Assembly: GCF_024168485.1 (NCBI RefSeq)
Contig: NZ_JALJVY010000004.1
Location: 248,001-312,000 of the forward strand
DNA length: 64,000 nucleotides
Source of the DNA: Sphingobium sp. OAS761
GTDB taxonomy: Bacteria > Pseudomonadota > Alphaproteobacteria > Sphingomonadales > Sphingomonadaceae
Direction of reading: 5' to 3'
Part shown: piece after piece, positions 27,410-36,663 of the stretch
Layout of the letters: each line of letters opens with the position of its first letter
Position numbering within the stretch: position 1 is the stretch's first letter
Translations under genes and position numbers: made by a program
The notes under the pieces: model-generated
What the model was told of the DNA's origin: nothing
The model's database searches: none
The model's input: the letters and a program-made list of their open reading frames with translations, nothing else

Positions 27410-28357
27410 ATGGCTGACGGCAGCCCGAAGGACAGCAACGGTTCCAAGGAATCGGACAGTAGTAGTAGCCACGAGGGCAGTTTATGGAGCGGCATAAAGT
27501 CGCTCTTTTTCGGCGAGAATGAAACTCACAGCCTGCGCAAGGAACTGGAGGAGGCACTCGACGACTATGACGAGGAGGAGCAAGGGGAAGACCATGCGCC
27601 CCCGTCGAAGGGCGATCTGTCCGCCATAGAGCGGCAGATGGTCCGCAACCTGCTGCACTTTTCCGAACATACGGTCGATGACGTCGCGGTGCCGCGCGGC
27701 GACATCATAGCGATCGAGGAAAAGGCCAGTTTCGCGGAGCTTTCGGCCCTCTTCGCCGAGGCGGGACATAGCCGCATACCCGTCTATCGGGAGACGCTGG
27801 ATACGATTATCGGTATGATCCATATACGCGACGCTTTTGCCATCCTGGCCGGCAAGGCGCCCGTTCCCGACAGCCTTCATCCGCTGATTCGCGAACCGCT
27901 CTACGTTCCAGAGAGCATGGGTGCGCTCGATTTGCTGGCGGAGATGCGTGCCAAGCGCACGCACCTGGCCATCGTCCTTGACGAATATTCAGGAACGGAA
28001 GGTCTGCTGACGTTCGAGGATCTTGTGGAAGAGATTGTCGGCGAGGTCGAGGACGAGCATGACGACGCGCCGGAAGCTATGCTGGTGCCGCTGGATGCCG
28101 GCATGTGGGACGCCGATGCCCGCGCCGAACTGGAGGATGTCGCTGACGAAATAGACCCGAAATTGGCCGACGTGGAGGAAGATGTCGACACTCTGGGCGG
28201 CCTTGCCTTCGTACTTGCGGGGCGCGTTCCCGAACCCGGCGAGATACTGGACCATGAGGCAAGCGGCTGGAGGCTAGAGATATTGGACAGCGACGGCCGC
28301 CGCGTGACCCGTCTGCGCCTGCATCCGCCGATGGAGCAGGAGGATAGCGAGGAATAG
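27410..28357 (+). CDS. corC: CorC/HlyC family CBS-domain transporter-associated protein
   Basis: Cytoplasmic CBS-pair protein with a CorC-HlyC domain, thought to support Mg2+/Co2+ homeostasis. Of 315 residues, ~1-65 are a Ser-rich, then acidic leader. The CBS pair follows (VAVPRGDIIAIE, AGHSRIPVYRETLDTIIGMIHI, KRTHLAIVLDEYSGTEGLLTF). The C-terminal transporter-associated domain contains DTLGGLAFVLAGRVPEPGEI. In many proteobacteria lnt follows; here a DUF2142 membrane protein follows instead. Confidence 0.92.
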   Translation: MADGSPKDSNGSKESDSSSSHEGSLWSGIKSLFFGENETHSLRKELEEALDDYDEEEQGEDHAPPSKGDLSAIERQMVRNLLHFSEHTVDDVAVPRGDIIAIEEKASFAELSALFAEAGHSRIPVYRETLDTIIGMIHIRDAFAILAGKAPVPDSLHPLIREPLYVPESMGALDLLAEMRAKRTHLAIVLDEYSGTEGLLTFEDLVEEIVGEVEDEHDDAPEAMLVPLDAGMWDADARAELEDVADEIDPKLADVEEDVDTLGGLAFVLAGRVPEPGEILDHEASGWRLEILDSDGRRVTRLRLHPPMEQEDSEE

Positions 28358-28452
28358 GCGCCTGCTCAGGCGTGCTCGCTAAATGTTAATGGGCCAGGGT
28401 TAAGACAGTCCGGCAGGCGGCACTTTGCGTCGCGATCATTTTTTCGGACGAT

Positions 28453-29940
28453 ATGCGCAACGCGAAGCTCAGATTGTCGGACAGGTTCCAGCCGGACATG
28501 GTGCCGGTGCTGCCGTGGTATGCGTTTGAGAAAGCGCTGTTAGCGATCCTGTGCATCGCAACTCTTTTCTTCACAATCGTCACGCCGCCCTTCCAGGCGC
28601 CGGATGAAAATCAGCATTATATGAAAGCTCTTTCGCTCGCCCACGGCCATTTGCTGACCCGGCAGCGCGGCGACGCCGTAGGCGCGGAACTGCCGCGTGC
28701 GGCACTGGAGATACACGCGGCCGATTTCCCGACCGAGGTGCCGCCGACTGTTCGTCGCTTCGAAGGCGAGCGGCTTAGGGAGAGCGTGTCAGCGGACGCG
28801 CAGCGGCCCGGCCAGGCTTTCGCCGATTTCCCCAATGTCGCAAGCTATGCGCCCAGCCTCTACGCACCCGGGGCGCTGGGGCTGATGGCGGGCAAAGGCA
28901 TGGGCCTGCCGTGGCTGGCCACCTTCTATATCGGCCGGCTTGTCAATATGGCGACCGGCCTGCTGCTGCTGCTGTTCGCCCTTCGCCTGCTGCCCTTCGG
29001 TCGCAACGCGATGCTGGCGACGGCGCTGTTGCCTACCTTCGCTTATCAGACTGGCTCGCTGTCTCCGGATGCAGTTATCAACGGCCTGGGCTTTATCGGC
29101 ATCGCCCTCGCATTGCGCATCGGCTTTGTCGGGCGGACGCGCGAACGTGACATCGGACTGGCCATTGCCGCGCCGTTGTTGGCACTCGCCAAGGGCGTTT
29201 ACCTGCCCGTCATGGCTGCCGGCGTCCGGCTCGACCATCTACGCCGAGACGCCCGTCCCTGGTTGCTGATCGGCGCCATGGCGCTGGGCGCCATCGCGTT
29301 CGTCGGATGGATGCAATATTCGGGCGGAAGCCAGGTGCTCTACCATATACAGTCGCGCAAGACCGGCGAGACGATGATGACCGCGCCGCTGCGCGATCAG
29401 CTTGCCCATGTCATGGCCGACCCGGTCGGCTATGTCCGCATCCTGGTGAGCAGCGTGATCGAGCGCGCGCCGGTCTATCTGCTGCAAATCATTGGCCGGT
29501 TCGGATGGAATGCGATCCTGCTGCCGCTGCTGGCCTATCCGCTGGGGCTGCTGATGCTCGGCGCGGGAGTTGCAAGCGGAACGGGAGCCCGTTTCGGTTT
29601 GAGCCAAAGATTATGGTGGTTGCTCGTGGCGCTCGGCGTAGCCATGCTGATCGAAACGGCCATGTATCTGACGGGGACGCCGCTGGGCGCGGACTATATT
29701 CAGGGAACCCAGGGCCGCTATTTCCTGCCGATATTGCCTCTGGTCCTGATCGCGCTGTCCCCGGCAAAGCCACTTCGCGGGTCGCAACGCTTTTTCGTCG
29801 GCAGCGCCGCGTTCCTCCTGCTGATCGCCGCGGCGACGGTCCTCGACAGCTTCTGGATTCATGGCTTCATCACCAGCGACGGCATGCCGCCGCATGAAAG
29901 CTTGGCGCGCGCTCTACTGCTCCCGTCGCCGCGCTGGTAG
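28453..29940 (+). CDS. DUF2142 family polytopic membrane protein
   Basis: A 495-residue inner-membrane protein with about ten hydrophobic segments. After the first (ALLAILCIATLFFTIVTPPF) comes PPFQAPDENQHYMKALSLAHG, the P-x-D-E-x-x-H signature of DUF2142. Members resemble GT-C type glycosyltransferases and are often near surface polysaccharide genes. Here only a PAP2 phosphatase is adjacent, on the opposite strand and overlapping by 27 bases at the 3' ends. Substrate unknown. Confidence 0.82.
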   Translation: MRNAKLRLSDRFQPDMVPVLPWYAFEKALLAILCIATLFFTIVTPPFQAPDENQHYMKALSLAHGHLLTRQRGDAVGAELPRAALEIHAADFPTEVPPTVRRFEGERLRESVSADAQRPGQAFADFPNVASYAPSLYAPGALGLMAGKGMGLPWLATFYIGRLVNMATGLLLLLFALRLLPFGRNAMLATALLPTFAYQTGSLSPDAVINGLGFIGIALALRIGFVGRTRERDIGLAIAAPLLALAKGVYLPVMAAGVRLDHLRRDARPWLLIGAMALGAIAFVGWMQYSGGSQVLYHIQSRKTGETMMTAPLRDQLAHVMADPVGYVRILVSSVIERAPVYLLQIIGRFGWNAILLPLLAYPLGLLMLGAGVASGTGARFGLSQRLWWLLVALGVAMLIETAMYLTGTPLGADYIQGTQGRYFLPILPLVLIALSPAKPLRGSQRFFVGSAAFLLLIAAATVLDSFWIHGFITSDGMPPHESLARALLLPSPRW

Positions 29941-30552
29941 CCAAACAGCGCTCAAACCGAGCCAGCCCAGCCCCTCGATCAATCCGGCACTGACGTCGCT
30001 CGGCCAGTGCACGCCCAGCCAGACACGACTCATGCCGATCAACGCGATGATCAAGCCTGCCGCCCAGTAACCGCTGTACCGCCCGCCGAGCATCGCCAAT
30101 GCGCCGAAGAAAATCATGTTTCCCGCCGAATGACCGCTCGGAAAGCTGTAGCTGTTCACAATGTCGAGATGCGGCAGCAAGTCGGGTCGCGGTGCGGCGA
30201 ATATCTGCTTGAGGCCAAGGTTCAGCAGTGTCCCGCCGACGACCACCGTCAGCAGCCATAGCGCCGCCCTTCGCGCGCTTCGCCACAGCGCGATCACGCA
30301 GATCGACAGCAGGGCAAATCGCCCCACCGTGCCACCGATCGCCGACGCGGCCTGCATGACGATGGTCACGACCCGCCCGACGTCGGTGTCGCGCGCCTGC
30401 CCGGCCCACCTCATCGCCCCGATATTGGGTCGGTCGAACCATCCCGCCCGCTGCATGAGCGCGATCGTCAGGACGCAGAAAAGGGCGAAGGCCAGTGCCG
30501 CCACGCCTTTCCCTATCTCTCGGCGACGATCAGATATGGAGAGCGCGCCCAT
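29914..30552 (-). CDS. PAP2 superfamily phosphatase
   Basis: A 212-residue membrane phosphatase. Six hydrophobic stretches are visible, and the three PAP2 motifs are all present: KQIFAAPRP (K-x6-RP), PSGHS (PSGH) and SRVWLGVHWPSD (SR-x5-H-x3-D). Likely acts on a phosphorylated lipid, such as undecaprenyl diphosphate or phosphatidylglycerophosphate. The start at 30552 (MGALSISD) or 30573 (MKACWPHMG) cannot be decided; both overlap the lpdA stop. It follows lpdA on the same strand and may share its transcript. Confidence 0.9.
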   Translation of the reverse strand: MGALSISDRRREIGKGVAALAFALFCVLTIALMQRAGWFDRPNIGAMRWAGQARDTDVGRVVTIVMQAASAIGGTVGRFALLSICVIALWRSARRAALWLLTVVVGGTLLNLGLKQIFAAPRPDLLPHLDIVNSYSFPSGHSAGNMIFFGALAMLGGRYSGYWAAGLIIALIGMSRVWLGVHWPSDVSAGLIEGLGWLGLSAVWLPARRREQ

Positions 30553-31924
30553 ATGCGGCCAACACGCTTTCATGCATCGATTCCGAGATGGTGGGATGCG
30601 GGAATACCGTGTGCATCAGTTCCGCCTCGGTCGTCTCCAGCGTCTTGCCGACGGTGAAACCCTGGATCATTTCGGTCACCTCGGCGCCAACCATGTGTGC
30701 GCCCAGCAACTCGCCGGTCTTGGCGTCGAACACCGTCTTGGTAAAGCCTTCCGACTCGCCCAGCGCGATCGCCTTACCATTGCCGATGAAGGGGAACATG
30801 CCGACCTTCACATCGTAACCCGCTTCCTTCGCCTTGGCTTCGGTCAGCCCGACGCTGGCGATCTGCGGGTGGCAGTAGGTGCAGCCCGGAATGTTGCGCA
30901 CGTCCATGGGATGGGGATGCTTGCCGGCGATAGCCTCGGCAGCGATCACGCCCTCATGGCTTGCCTTGTGCGCCAGCCATGGCGGCGCGGTGACGTCGCC
31001 GATCGCCCAGATGCCATCGACGCTGGTCCTGCACATCGGGTCGGTGACGATGTGGCCCCGCTCGGTCTTGATACCCAGTTCTTCGAGGCCGATGTTCTCG
31101 GTATTGGGCACGATGCCGATGGCGACGATGACATGGCTGTAATCGCCGCTGACGACCTTTCCGCCCTTGTCCTTGATCGCGGCCTTCACGCCGTTCGCGC
31201 CGACTTCCAGCTTTTCGACGCCCGCGCCGGTCATGATGGTCATGCCCTGCTTCTTCAACGCCTTCTCCAGGAAGGCGGACACGTCCTTGTCCTCAACCGG
31301 GACGATGCGGTCCATCATCTCGACCACGGTCACATCAGCGCCCATGTCATTGTAGAAGCTGGCAAATTCGATGCCGATCGCGCCCGACCCGATGACCAGC
31401 AGCTTGGTCGGCATTTTCGGCGGGGTCATGGCGTGGCGGTAGGTCCACACGCGATTGCCATCGGTCTTCGCAAAGGGCAGGTCGCGTGCGCGGGCACCGG
31501 TGGCGACGATGATGTTCTTGGCCGTCAGTTCCTCGGTCTTGCCGTCCTTCGTAACGGAAAGCTTGCCCTTCGCCACCAGCTTGCCGTCGCCCATATGGAC
31601 GGTGATCTTGTTCTTCTTCATCAGGTGAGTGACACCTTGATTGAGTTGCTTCGCGACGCCGCGCGAGCGCTTCACCACCGCTTCGATGTCGGCGCTGATC
31701 TTCTCGGCCGCCAGGCCATAATCCTTGGCGTGTTGCATATAATGGAAAATTTCCGCCGAACGCAGCAACGCTTTGGTCGGGATGCATCCCCAGTTCAGGC
31801 AGATGCCGCCCAGATTTTCGCGCTCGACGATTGCAGTCTTCAGGCCCAGTTGCGCCGCGCGGATCGCAGCGACATAGCCGCCAGGGCCGGAGCCCAGCAC
31901 GATGACATCGTAATTCTCAGCCAT
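30530..31924 (-). CDS. lpdA: Dihydrolipoyl dehydrogenase (E3)
   Basis: FAD enzyme that reoxidises dihydrolipoamide, with NAD+ as acceptor. The 464-residue protein has the FAD motif VIVLGSGPGGYVAAIRAAQL near the start, the redox pair GGICLNWGCIPTK (CLNWGC) and the NAD motif VIGSGAIGIEFASFY. The C-terminal dimer domain carries HAHPTISE-like HTVFPHPTISE with the catalytic His-Glu. It is the last gene of the E2-thioesterase-E3 operon on the minus strand, 11 bases after the thioesterase gene. Likely the PDH-specific E3. Confidence 0.96.
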   Translation of the reverse strand: MAENYDVIVLGSGPGGYVAAIRAAQLGLKTAIVERENLGGICLNWGCIPTKALLRSAEIFHYMQHAKDYGLAAEKISADIEAVVKRSRGVAKQLNQGVTHLMKKNKITVHMGDGKLVAKGKLSVTKDGKTEELTAKNIIVATGARARDLPFAKTDGNRVWTYRHAMTPPKMPTKLLVIGSGAIGIEFASFYNDMGADVTVVEMMDRIVPVEDKDVSAFLEKALKKQGMTIMTGAGVEKLEVGANGVKAAIKDKGGKVVSGDYSHVIVAIGIVPNTENIGLEELGIKTERGHIVTDPMCRTSVDGIWAIGDVTAPPWLAHKASHEGVIAAEAIAGKHPHPMDVRNIPGCTYCHPQIASVGLTEAKAKEAGYDVKVGMFPFIGNGKAIALGESEGFTKTVFDAKTGELLGAHMVGAEVTEMIQGFTVGKTLETTEAELMHTVFPHPTISESMHESVLAAYGRALHI

Positions 31925-31935
31925 GGTCAGTCTCT

Positions 31936-32340
31936 CTAATCTTGCGTCGCCATAGGCGGCACGGAGCGGGGCTGGCGATCCTCACCGATCGCCACGAAGG
32001 TGAAGGTCGCGCGGGTGACGCGATAGGACCGATCATCGTGGCGGGTCCGGCGCCACGCCTCCACGTCGATCTTCATCGACGTGCGTCCAACGGACTTGAG
32101 CGTCGCGAATACCGACACTTCATCGCCGACCACGACCGGGCGCAGGAATGTCATGCCTTCAACCGCGATCGTCACAGCGCGGCCGTGACTGTGCCGGGCC
32201 GCAACCGAGCCTGCCGCCGAATCCATCAGACTCATCAGCCAGCCGCCGAAAATATCCCCATACGGATTGGTGTCGGCAGGCATGGCGATGACGCGAACCG
32301 CCGGGCTCGATTCCGGCGGCTGTTCTTCCAGATGCGGCAT
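31936..32340 (-). CDS. Acyl-CoA thioesterase (hotdog fold, YciA/BACH-like)
   Basis: A 134-residue single hotdog-domain protein. The motifs NPYGDIFGGWLMSLMDSAA (N-x-x-G-D-I/T-x-G-G) and the core RAVTIAVEGMTFLRPVVVGDEV are those of the YciA/BACH thioesterase family. It hydrolyses acyl-CoA to free acid and CoA. The ATG overlaps the E2 stop (TGATG) and the E3 gene starts 11 bases after its stop, so the enzyme is made within the pyruvate dehydrogenase operon. That placement suggests CoA/acetyl-CoA balancing, which is inference. Confidence 0.9.
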   Translation of the reverse strand: MPHLEEQPPESSPAVRVIAMPADTNPYGDIFGGWLMSLMDSAAGSVAARHSHGRAVTIAVEGMTFLRPVVVGDEVSVFATLKSVGRTSMKIDVEAWRRTRHDDRSYRVTRATFTFVAIGEDRQPRSVPPMATQD

Positions 32341-33626
32341 CAGGCCAGCATACCCAGCGGATTTTCGACCAGATCCTTGAATAGCTGCATCAGCCGTGCG
32401 CCGTCAGCACCGTCGATGGCACGATGGTCGAAGCTGCCGGTCGCGGACATCACCGAGGCAATCTGAAGCGCGTCGTCGACGACATATGGCCGCTTTTCAC
32501 CCGCGCCGATCGCCATGATCATTCCCTGGGGCGGATTGATGACGGCTTCGAACTGCTTGATGCCGAACATCCCCATGTTGGACAGCGAAGCGGTGCCACC
32601 CTGATATTCTTCGGGCTTTAGCTTGCCGTCCTTCGCCCGGGCCGCAAGATCCTTCATCTCGGTCGAGATGGCGGCCACGCCCTTGGCATCGGCACCGGTG
32701 ACGATCGGGGTGATGAGCCCGCCGGGGATGGAAACGGCCACGGAAATATCCGCGCGCTTGAATTGCAGCATCTGGTCGCCCGCGAACTGGACATTGCATT
32801 CGGGCACCTGGATGAGGGCGACGCCAAGCGCCTTGATCAGGAGGTCGTTGACGGACAGTTTGACGTTGCGCCCGGCCAGGCCTTCGTTGAGTTCGCTCCT
32901 CAGCTTCAACAACTTGTCCAGCCGAATGTCCACGGTGAGGTAGATGTGCGGCACCTGCTGCTTGGATTCCGTCAAGCGGCGTGCGATCGTCTTGCGCATC
33001 CCGTTGAGCTTGATGACCTCATGCGGGATACCGAAATCCTGAGCCGCGACCGGGGCCATTGTCGGCGCAGGTGCCCGCGAGACAGCGGATGGCGCTGCGG
33101 CCTGTGTCGGGGCGCTATCCGCCCCCTCCAGATCGGCCTTCACGATGCGCCCATTGGGGCCGCTGCCCGCCAGCTGCGACAAATCAACGCCCTTTGCAGC
33201 CGCGAGCCGGCGCGCAAGCGGGCTGGCCTTTATTCGGGTCCCGTCGGCAACAGCGGGCGTTGGTGCCTTTGTTGGTACCGAAGCTTCGACCGTCTTGGCT
33301 GGCTTGGCGGGGGCAGGATCTGCTTTGGGCGCTGGTGCGTCATCGGCTTTGCCGGAACTGGCAGCTGCTTCTTTCGCATCTTCGCCTTCCTCTGCGATGA
33401 TTGCGATGACCGTACCGACCTTTACATTTTCAGTGCCTTGCGCGACCAATATCTTGGCTACCACACCCTCGTCGACCGCCTCGAATTCCATGGTCGCCTT
33501 GTCGGTCTCGATTTCTGCGAGCAGATCGCCCGACGACACCTTGTCGCCTTCCTTCACCAGCCATTTCGCCAACGTGCCTTCTTCCATCGTCGGCGACAGG
33601 GCAGGCATCTGGATCGTCTTGCTCAT
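32340..33626 (-). CDS. pdhC: Dihydrolipoamide acetyltransferase (E2) of pyruvate dehydrogenase
   Basis: Core of the PDH complex: carries the lipoyl arm and makes acetyl-CoA. The 428-residue protein has one lipoyl domain (about 1-76) with lysine in ETDKATMEFE. An Ala/Pro/Lys linker follows, then an E3-binding domain (TRIKASPLARRLAAAKGVDL). The catalytic domain ends with SFDHRAIDGADGARL (DH-x-x-DG). Length matches alphaproteobacterial PdhC. The E1 genes are not in this window; they may lie elsewhere. Confidence 0.95.
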   Translation of the reverse strand: MSKTIQMPALSPTMEEGTLAKWLVKEGDKVSSGDLLAEIETDKATMEFEAVDEGVVAKILVAQGTENVKVGTVIAIIAEEGEDAKEAAASSGKADDAPAPKADPAPAKPAKTVEASVPTKAPTPAVADGTRIKASPLARRLAAAKGVDLSQLAGSGPNGRIVKADLEGADSAPTQAAAPSAVSRAPAPTMAPVAAQDFGIPHEVIKLNGMRKTIARRLTESKQQVPHIYLTVDIRLDKLLKLRSELNEGLAGRNVKLSVNDLLIKALGVALIQVPECNVQFAGDQMLQFKRADISVAVSIPGGLITPIVTGADAKGVAAISTEMKDLAARAKDGKLKPEEYQGGTASLSNMGMFGIKQFEAVINPPQGMIMAIGAGEKRPYVVDDALQIASVMSATGSFDHRAIDGADGARLMQLFKDLVENPLGMLA

Positions 33627-33807
33627 GCGTGGGAACCTCTTCCTCTTCTAGGGCGCAGCCTTATCGCGCCTCGTTTCCACTCATTCGCCGGATCGGTCAA
33701 GCGACGGCTTGCGAACGGACCGTTTATGCCCCACATTTCACCGCAATGGTTAGCTGGACCGTCAGGGCGTGGCGGGCCGGCCGAAATATGACGGGGGACG
33801 ATAGGAA

Positions 33808-34263
33808 GTGCGGACATATCTGGTCGTCGTGGACGAGTCGCCGGAATCCGAGACAGCGCTCCGCTTCGCCGCCCGGCGCGCGGCCAAGACCGGAGGCGCT
33901 GTCCGCATCCTGGCCCTGATCCCGCCCGCCGAATTCGTCCAATGGGGCGGCGTTCAGGCCACCATGGAAGACGAAGCACTTCAACGGGCGGAAGCGCTGG
34001 TGACGAGCGCGGCCGGAGCCTTGATGGAGGAATCGGGGATCCGCCCCAGCATTACCGTCCGCCAGGGGGAAGCCGTGGCGGTCGTTCGCAAGACACTGGA
34101 AGAAATGGACGACGTTGCGGCCCTCGTGCTCGGCGCCGCAGCCAGCGGCCCTCCAGGCAAGCTGGTTTCGCACTTTGCCGGGGCGGATGCCGGCAAACTG
34201 CCCTGCCCCATCATGGTCATCCCCGGCGGCCTTGATGCGGACGCGATCGACAGCCTGAGTTGA
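33808..34263 (+). CDS. Universal stress protein (UspA family)
   Basis: A 151-residue Usp-domain protein. It starts MRTYLVVVDESPESETALRF, the conserved VxxDxSxxSxxAL. The C-terminal ATP-binding region reads LGAAASGPPGKLVSHFAGADAG then PIMVIPG, a variant of the G-x2-G-x9-G(S/T) loop. Begins at GTG 33808, with a GGGGGA tract about 11 bases upstream. Convergent with rnr, 15 bases apart. Role unknown beyond stress binding of ATP or a relative. Confidence 0.88.
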   Translation: MRTYLVVVDESPESETALRFAARRAAKTGGAVRILALIPPAEFVQWGGVQATMEDEALQRAEALVTSAAGALMEESGIRPSITVRQGEAVAVVRKTLEEMDDVAALVLGAAASGPPGKLVSHFAGADAGKLPCPIMVIPGGLDADAIDSLS

Positions 34264-34278
34264 AGGCTGGCTCCGATA

Positions 34279-36576
34279 TTATTTGCGGTGCTTCCCCCGT
34301 TTCGACCCTATATGCCGAACGTTCGCCGGCCGACCGCGCCTGACGCCAGGGCGGACGCGGTCTCGCTTGACCGGTCCGCTCGTCGAAGCCGGCGCATCGG
34401 GTAGCGCGAAACGGAGCGAGCCGTTGATCGGGTCCGCCTCAACCAAGCGCAAGTCCAGCCGCTGTCCAACGGAATATCGCTCGCCGCTTTCCATGCCCTC
34501 CAGCGCCTTTCCGGCCTCGTCGTAGAAGAAGCGTTCGGTTCCCAGGGTCGACACGGGGACCAGCCCGTCTCCTCCCAGTCCGTCGACAGTGGCAAAGAAA
34601 CCGAAATTCTGAACGCCGGTGATCCGTGCCGGCATGACGTCGCCGACATGGGCCGCCAGATAGGCCGCCACATAACGATCGATCGTCTCGCGCTCAGCCT
34701 CCATGGCGCGCCGCTCATGCGCGGAAATCATCTCGCCGACCCGGCCCATATTCTCATGATCCTCCTGGCTCAGCGAGGACCGCGTCGGTATGTCTCCCTT
34801 GGGCGCGGGCATCTCCAGTCCGCAGGCGCCGACCAGCGCACGATGCACCAGCAGGTCCGCATAGCGCCGAATGGGCGACGTGAAGTGTGCGTAGCTGCCC
34901 AGCGCCAACCCGAAATGTCCCATATTCTGCGGACCATAATAGGCCTGCGTCTGGCTGCGCAGGATCTGCTCCATGATCTGGGGCTTTTCCTCGGCGTCTC
35001 CGATCCGCGCGATCAACTGGTTGAAGGTCGACGGACGCACCACCTGCCCCAGCGCGAAGCTGATGTCGAACGTCGCCAGATAGTCCTTGAGCGCCACCAG
35101 CTTGTCGCGGCTCGGCGGTTCATGAATCCGATACATCACCGGCGCCTTCTTCGCCTCCAGCGCCTTGGCGGCCGCGACGTTGGCGGCGATCATATAATCC
35201 TCGATCAACATATGCGCGTCGAGCCGCTCACGCACGGCAACGCTGGCAATCCGGCCTGCTTCGTCCAGCACTACCCGCCGCTCCGGCAGGTCCAGCGCCA
35301 AAGGATCGCGTGCCTTGCGCGCCTTTTGCAACACCGCCCAACACGCCCACAGCGGCTTCAGCGCCGGCTCCAGCAATTCATGATCCTTCTGCCCGTCGAC
35401 CGCCGCCTGGGCATTTTCGTAGGCAAGCACCGCCGCCACCCGGATCACGGCCCGGGCAAAGCGCCATGCCGTCACCTTCCCCTGCGCATTGATGGTGAGG
35501 TGACAGGCCATCGCCGCCCGGTCCTTCCCCGCGCGTAGCGAGCACATGTCGGACGAAAGCTGGTGCGGCAGCATCGGCACCACCTGATCGGGGAAGTAGA
35601 CGCTGTTGCCCCGCTTGCGTGCTTCCTTGTCCAGCGCGCTACCGGGACGAACATAATAGCTGACGTCGGCGATGGCGACGATGGCCTTGAAGCCGCCCGG
35701 ATTATTCTCATCCTCATCGGATGCCGCCCAGACCGCATCGTCATGGTCGCGCGCATCGACCGGGTCGATCGCCACGATCGGCAAGTGGCGCAGATCCTCG
35801 CGCCTGTCCTCGTGCAGCAGCAGGGCGGACGCTTTCATCGCCTCCTCTTCCACCAACTCGGGAAATACATGGGGAATGCCGTGCTTGTGAATCGCGATCA
35901 GGCTGAAGCTGCGCGGTGCAAAGGGATCGCCCAATATGTCCGTGACGCGCGCTGAAATGCGCGGCGGTCGGCCATGCGGCTCCGCCAGCACCAGATCTCC
36001 GGGCCTGGCCGTGCCGGCATCGCTGATCGGCGTGTCCTTGCGAATGCGCTTGTCCACCGGACGCAGCCACAGCTTGCCGTCCGCCATCTCCTCGACCACG
36101 CCCAGCAATTCCTCGCTGGCCTTGGCCAGTTTCTTCATGGGGTGGGCGATCCAGCCGCGACCCGCTTCCTCCGTTCGCGCCAGGATACGATCGCCGATGG
36201 TAAGGGCGCCCCGCTTCCCGCGCTCCACCACGCGTAGCTTCGGTGCCGCCTGCCCCTCCGCCTCCCAACGTTCGGGCGTTGCTATCAACGTCGTGTCGTC
36301 GACGTCGACGATGCGCAATACCGTAACCTTCGGTACGCCTCCCATCTTGTGAAAGGCACGGGCCGGACCGATGTCGACCAACCCTTCGTCCGCCATGTCC
36401 TTGAGCAGAGCCTTGAGCGCGATCTTCTCCTGCCCTTTCAGGCCGAAGGCGCGGGCAATTTCCCGCTTGCCCGCAGGCTGGTCGGATCCAGCGATAAATT
36501 CCATAACCTGCTCGCGGGTCGGAAGTCCGGCCGGGCGGACCTTTGCGGTCTTTTTCTGCTTTGGGGTAGATGCCAT
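34279..36576 (-). CDS. rnr: Ribonuclease R
   Basis: Processive 3'-5' exoribonuclease for structured RNA. The 765-residue protein has an N-terminal winged helix (PTREQVMEFIAGSDQPAGKREI), cold-shock domains, and the RNB domain with AIDPVDARDHDDAVW, whose aspartates coordinate Mg2+. HFTSPIRRYADLLVHRAL and a C-terminal S1 domain (ARITGVQNFGFFATVDGLG) follow. A basic tail ends with GSKRGKHRK. The ATG at 36576 (MASTPKQKK) is preferred to a longer frame that reads through antisense sequence of the next gene. Confidence 0.95.
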   Translation of the reverse strand: MASTPKQKKTAKVRPAGLPTREQVMEFIAGSDQPAGKREIARAFGLKGQEKIALKALLKDMADEGLVDIGPARAFHKMGGVPKVTVLRIVDVDDTTLIATPERWEAEGQAAPKLRVVERGKRGALTIGDRILARTEEAGRGWIAHPMKKLAKASEELLGVVEEMADGKLWLRPVDKRIRKDTPISDAGTARPGDLVLAEPHGRPPRISARVTDILGDPFAPRSFSLIAIHKHGIPHVFPELVEEEAMKASALLLHEDRREDLRHLPIVAIDPVDARDHDDAVWAASDEDENNPGGFKAIVAIADVSYYVRPGSALDKEARKRGNSVYFPDQVVPMLPHQLSSDMCSLRAGKDRAAMACHLTINAQGKVTAWRFARAVIRVAAVLAYENAQAAVDGQKDHELLEPALKPLWACWAVLQKARKARDPLALDLPERRVVLDEAGRIASVAVRERLDAHMLIEDYMIAANVAAAKALEAKKAPVMYRIHEPPSRDKLVALKDYLATFDISFALGQVVRPSTFNQLIARIGDAEEKPQIMEQILRSQTQAYYGPQNMGHFGLALGSYAHFTSPIRRYADLLVHRALVGACGLEMPAPKGDIPTRSSLSQEDHENMGRVGEMISAHERRAMEAERETIDRYVAAYLAAHVGDVMPARITGVQNFGFFATVDGLGGDGLVPVSTLGTERFFYDEAGKALEGMESGERYSVGQRLDLRLVEADPINGSLRFALPDAPASTSGPVKRDRVRPGVRRGRPANVRHIGSKRGKHRK

Positions 36577-36663
36577 GGACCCGCTATAGGGGCCGCCGCG
36601 GTAGCGCGCCAGTGCGGGCTGATGGCGCTTGCCGCACGTCGGCACTCGACGCATGGTGTGGCC

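Noticed and set aside
28359..28372. Short GC hairpin after corC
   Set aside because: CGCCT-GCTC-AGGCG has only five bp and no T-run; not called a terminator.
28385..28405. CtrA-like TTAA repeats before the DUF2142 gene
   Set aside because: The two TTAA elements are ten bases apart rather than seven, outside the CtrA consensus.
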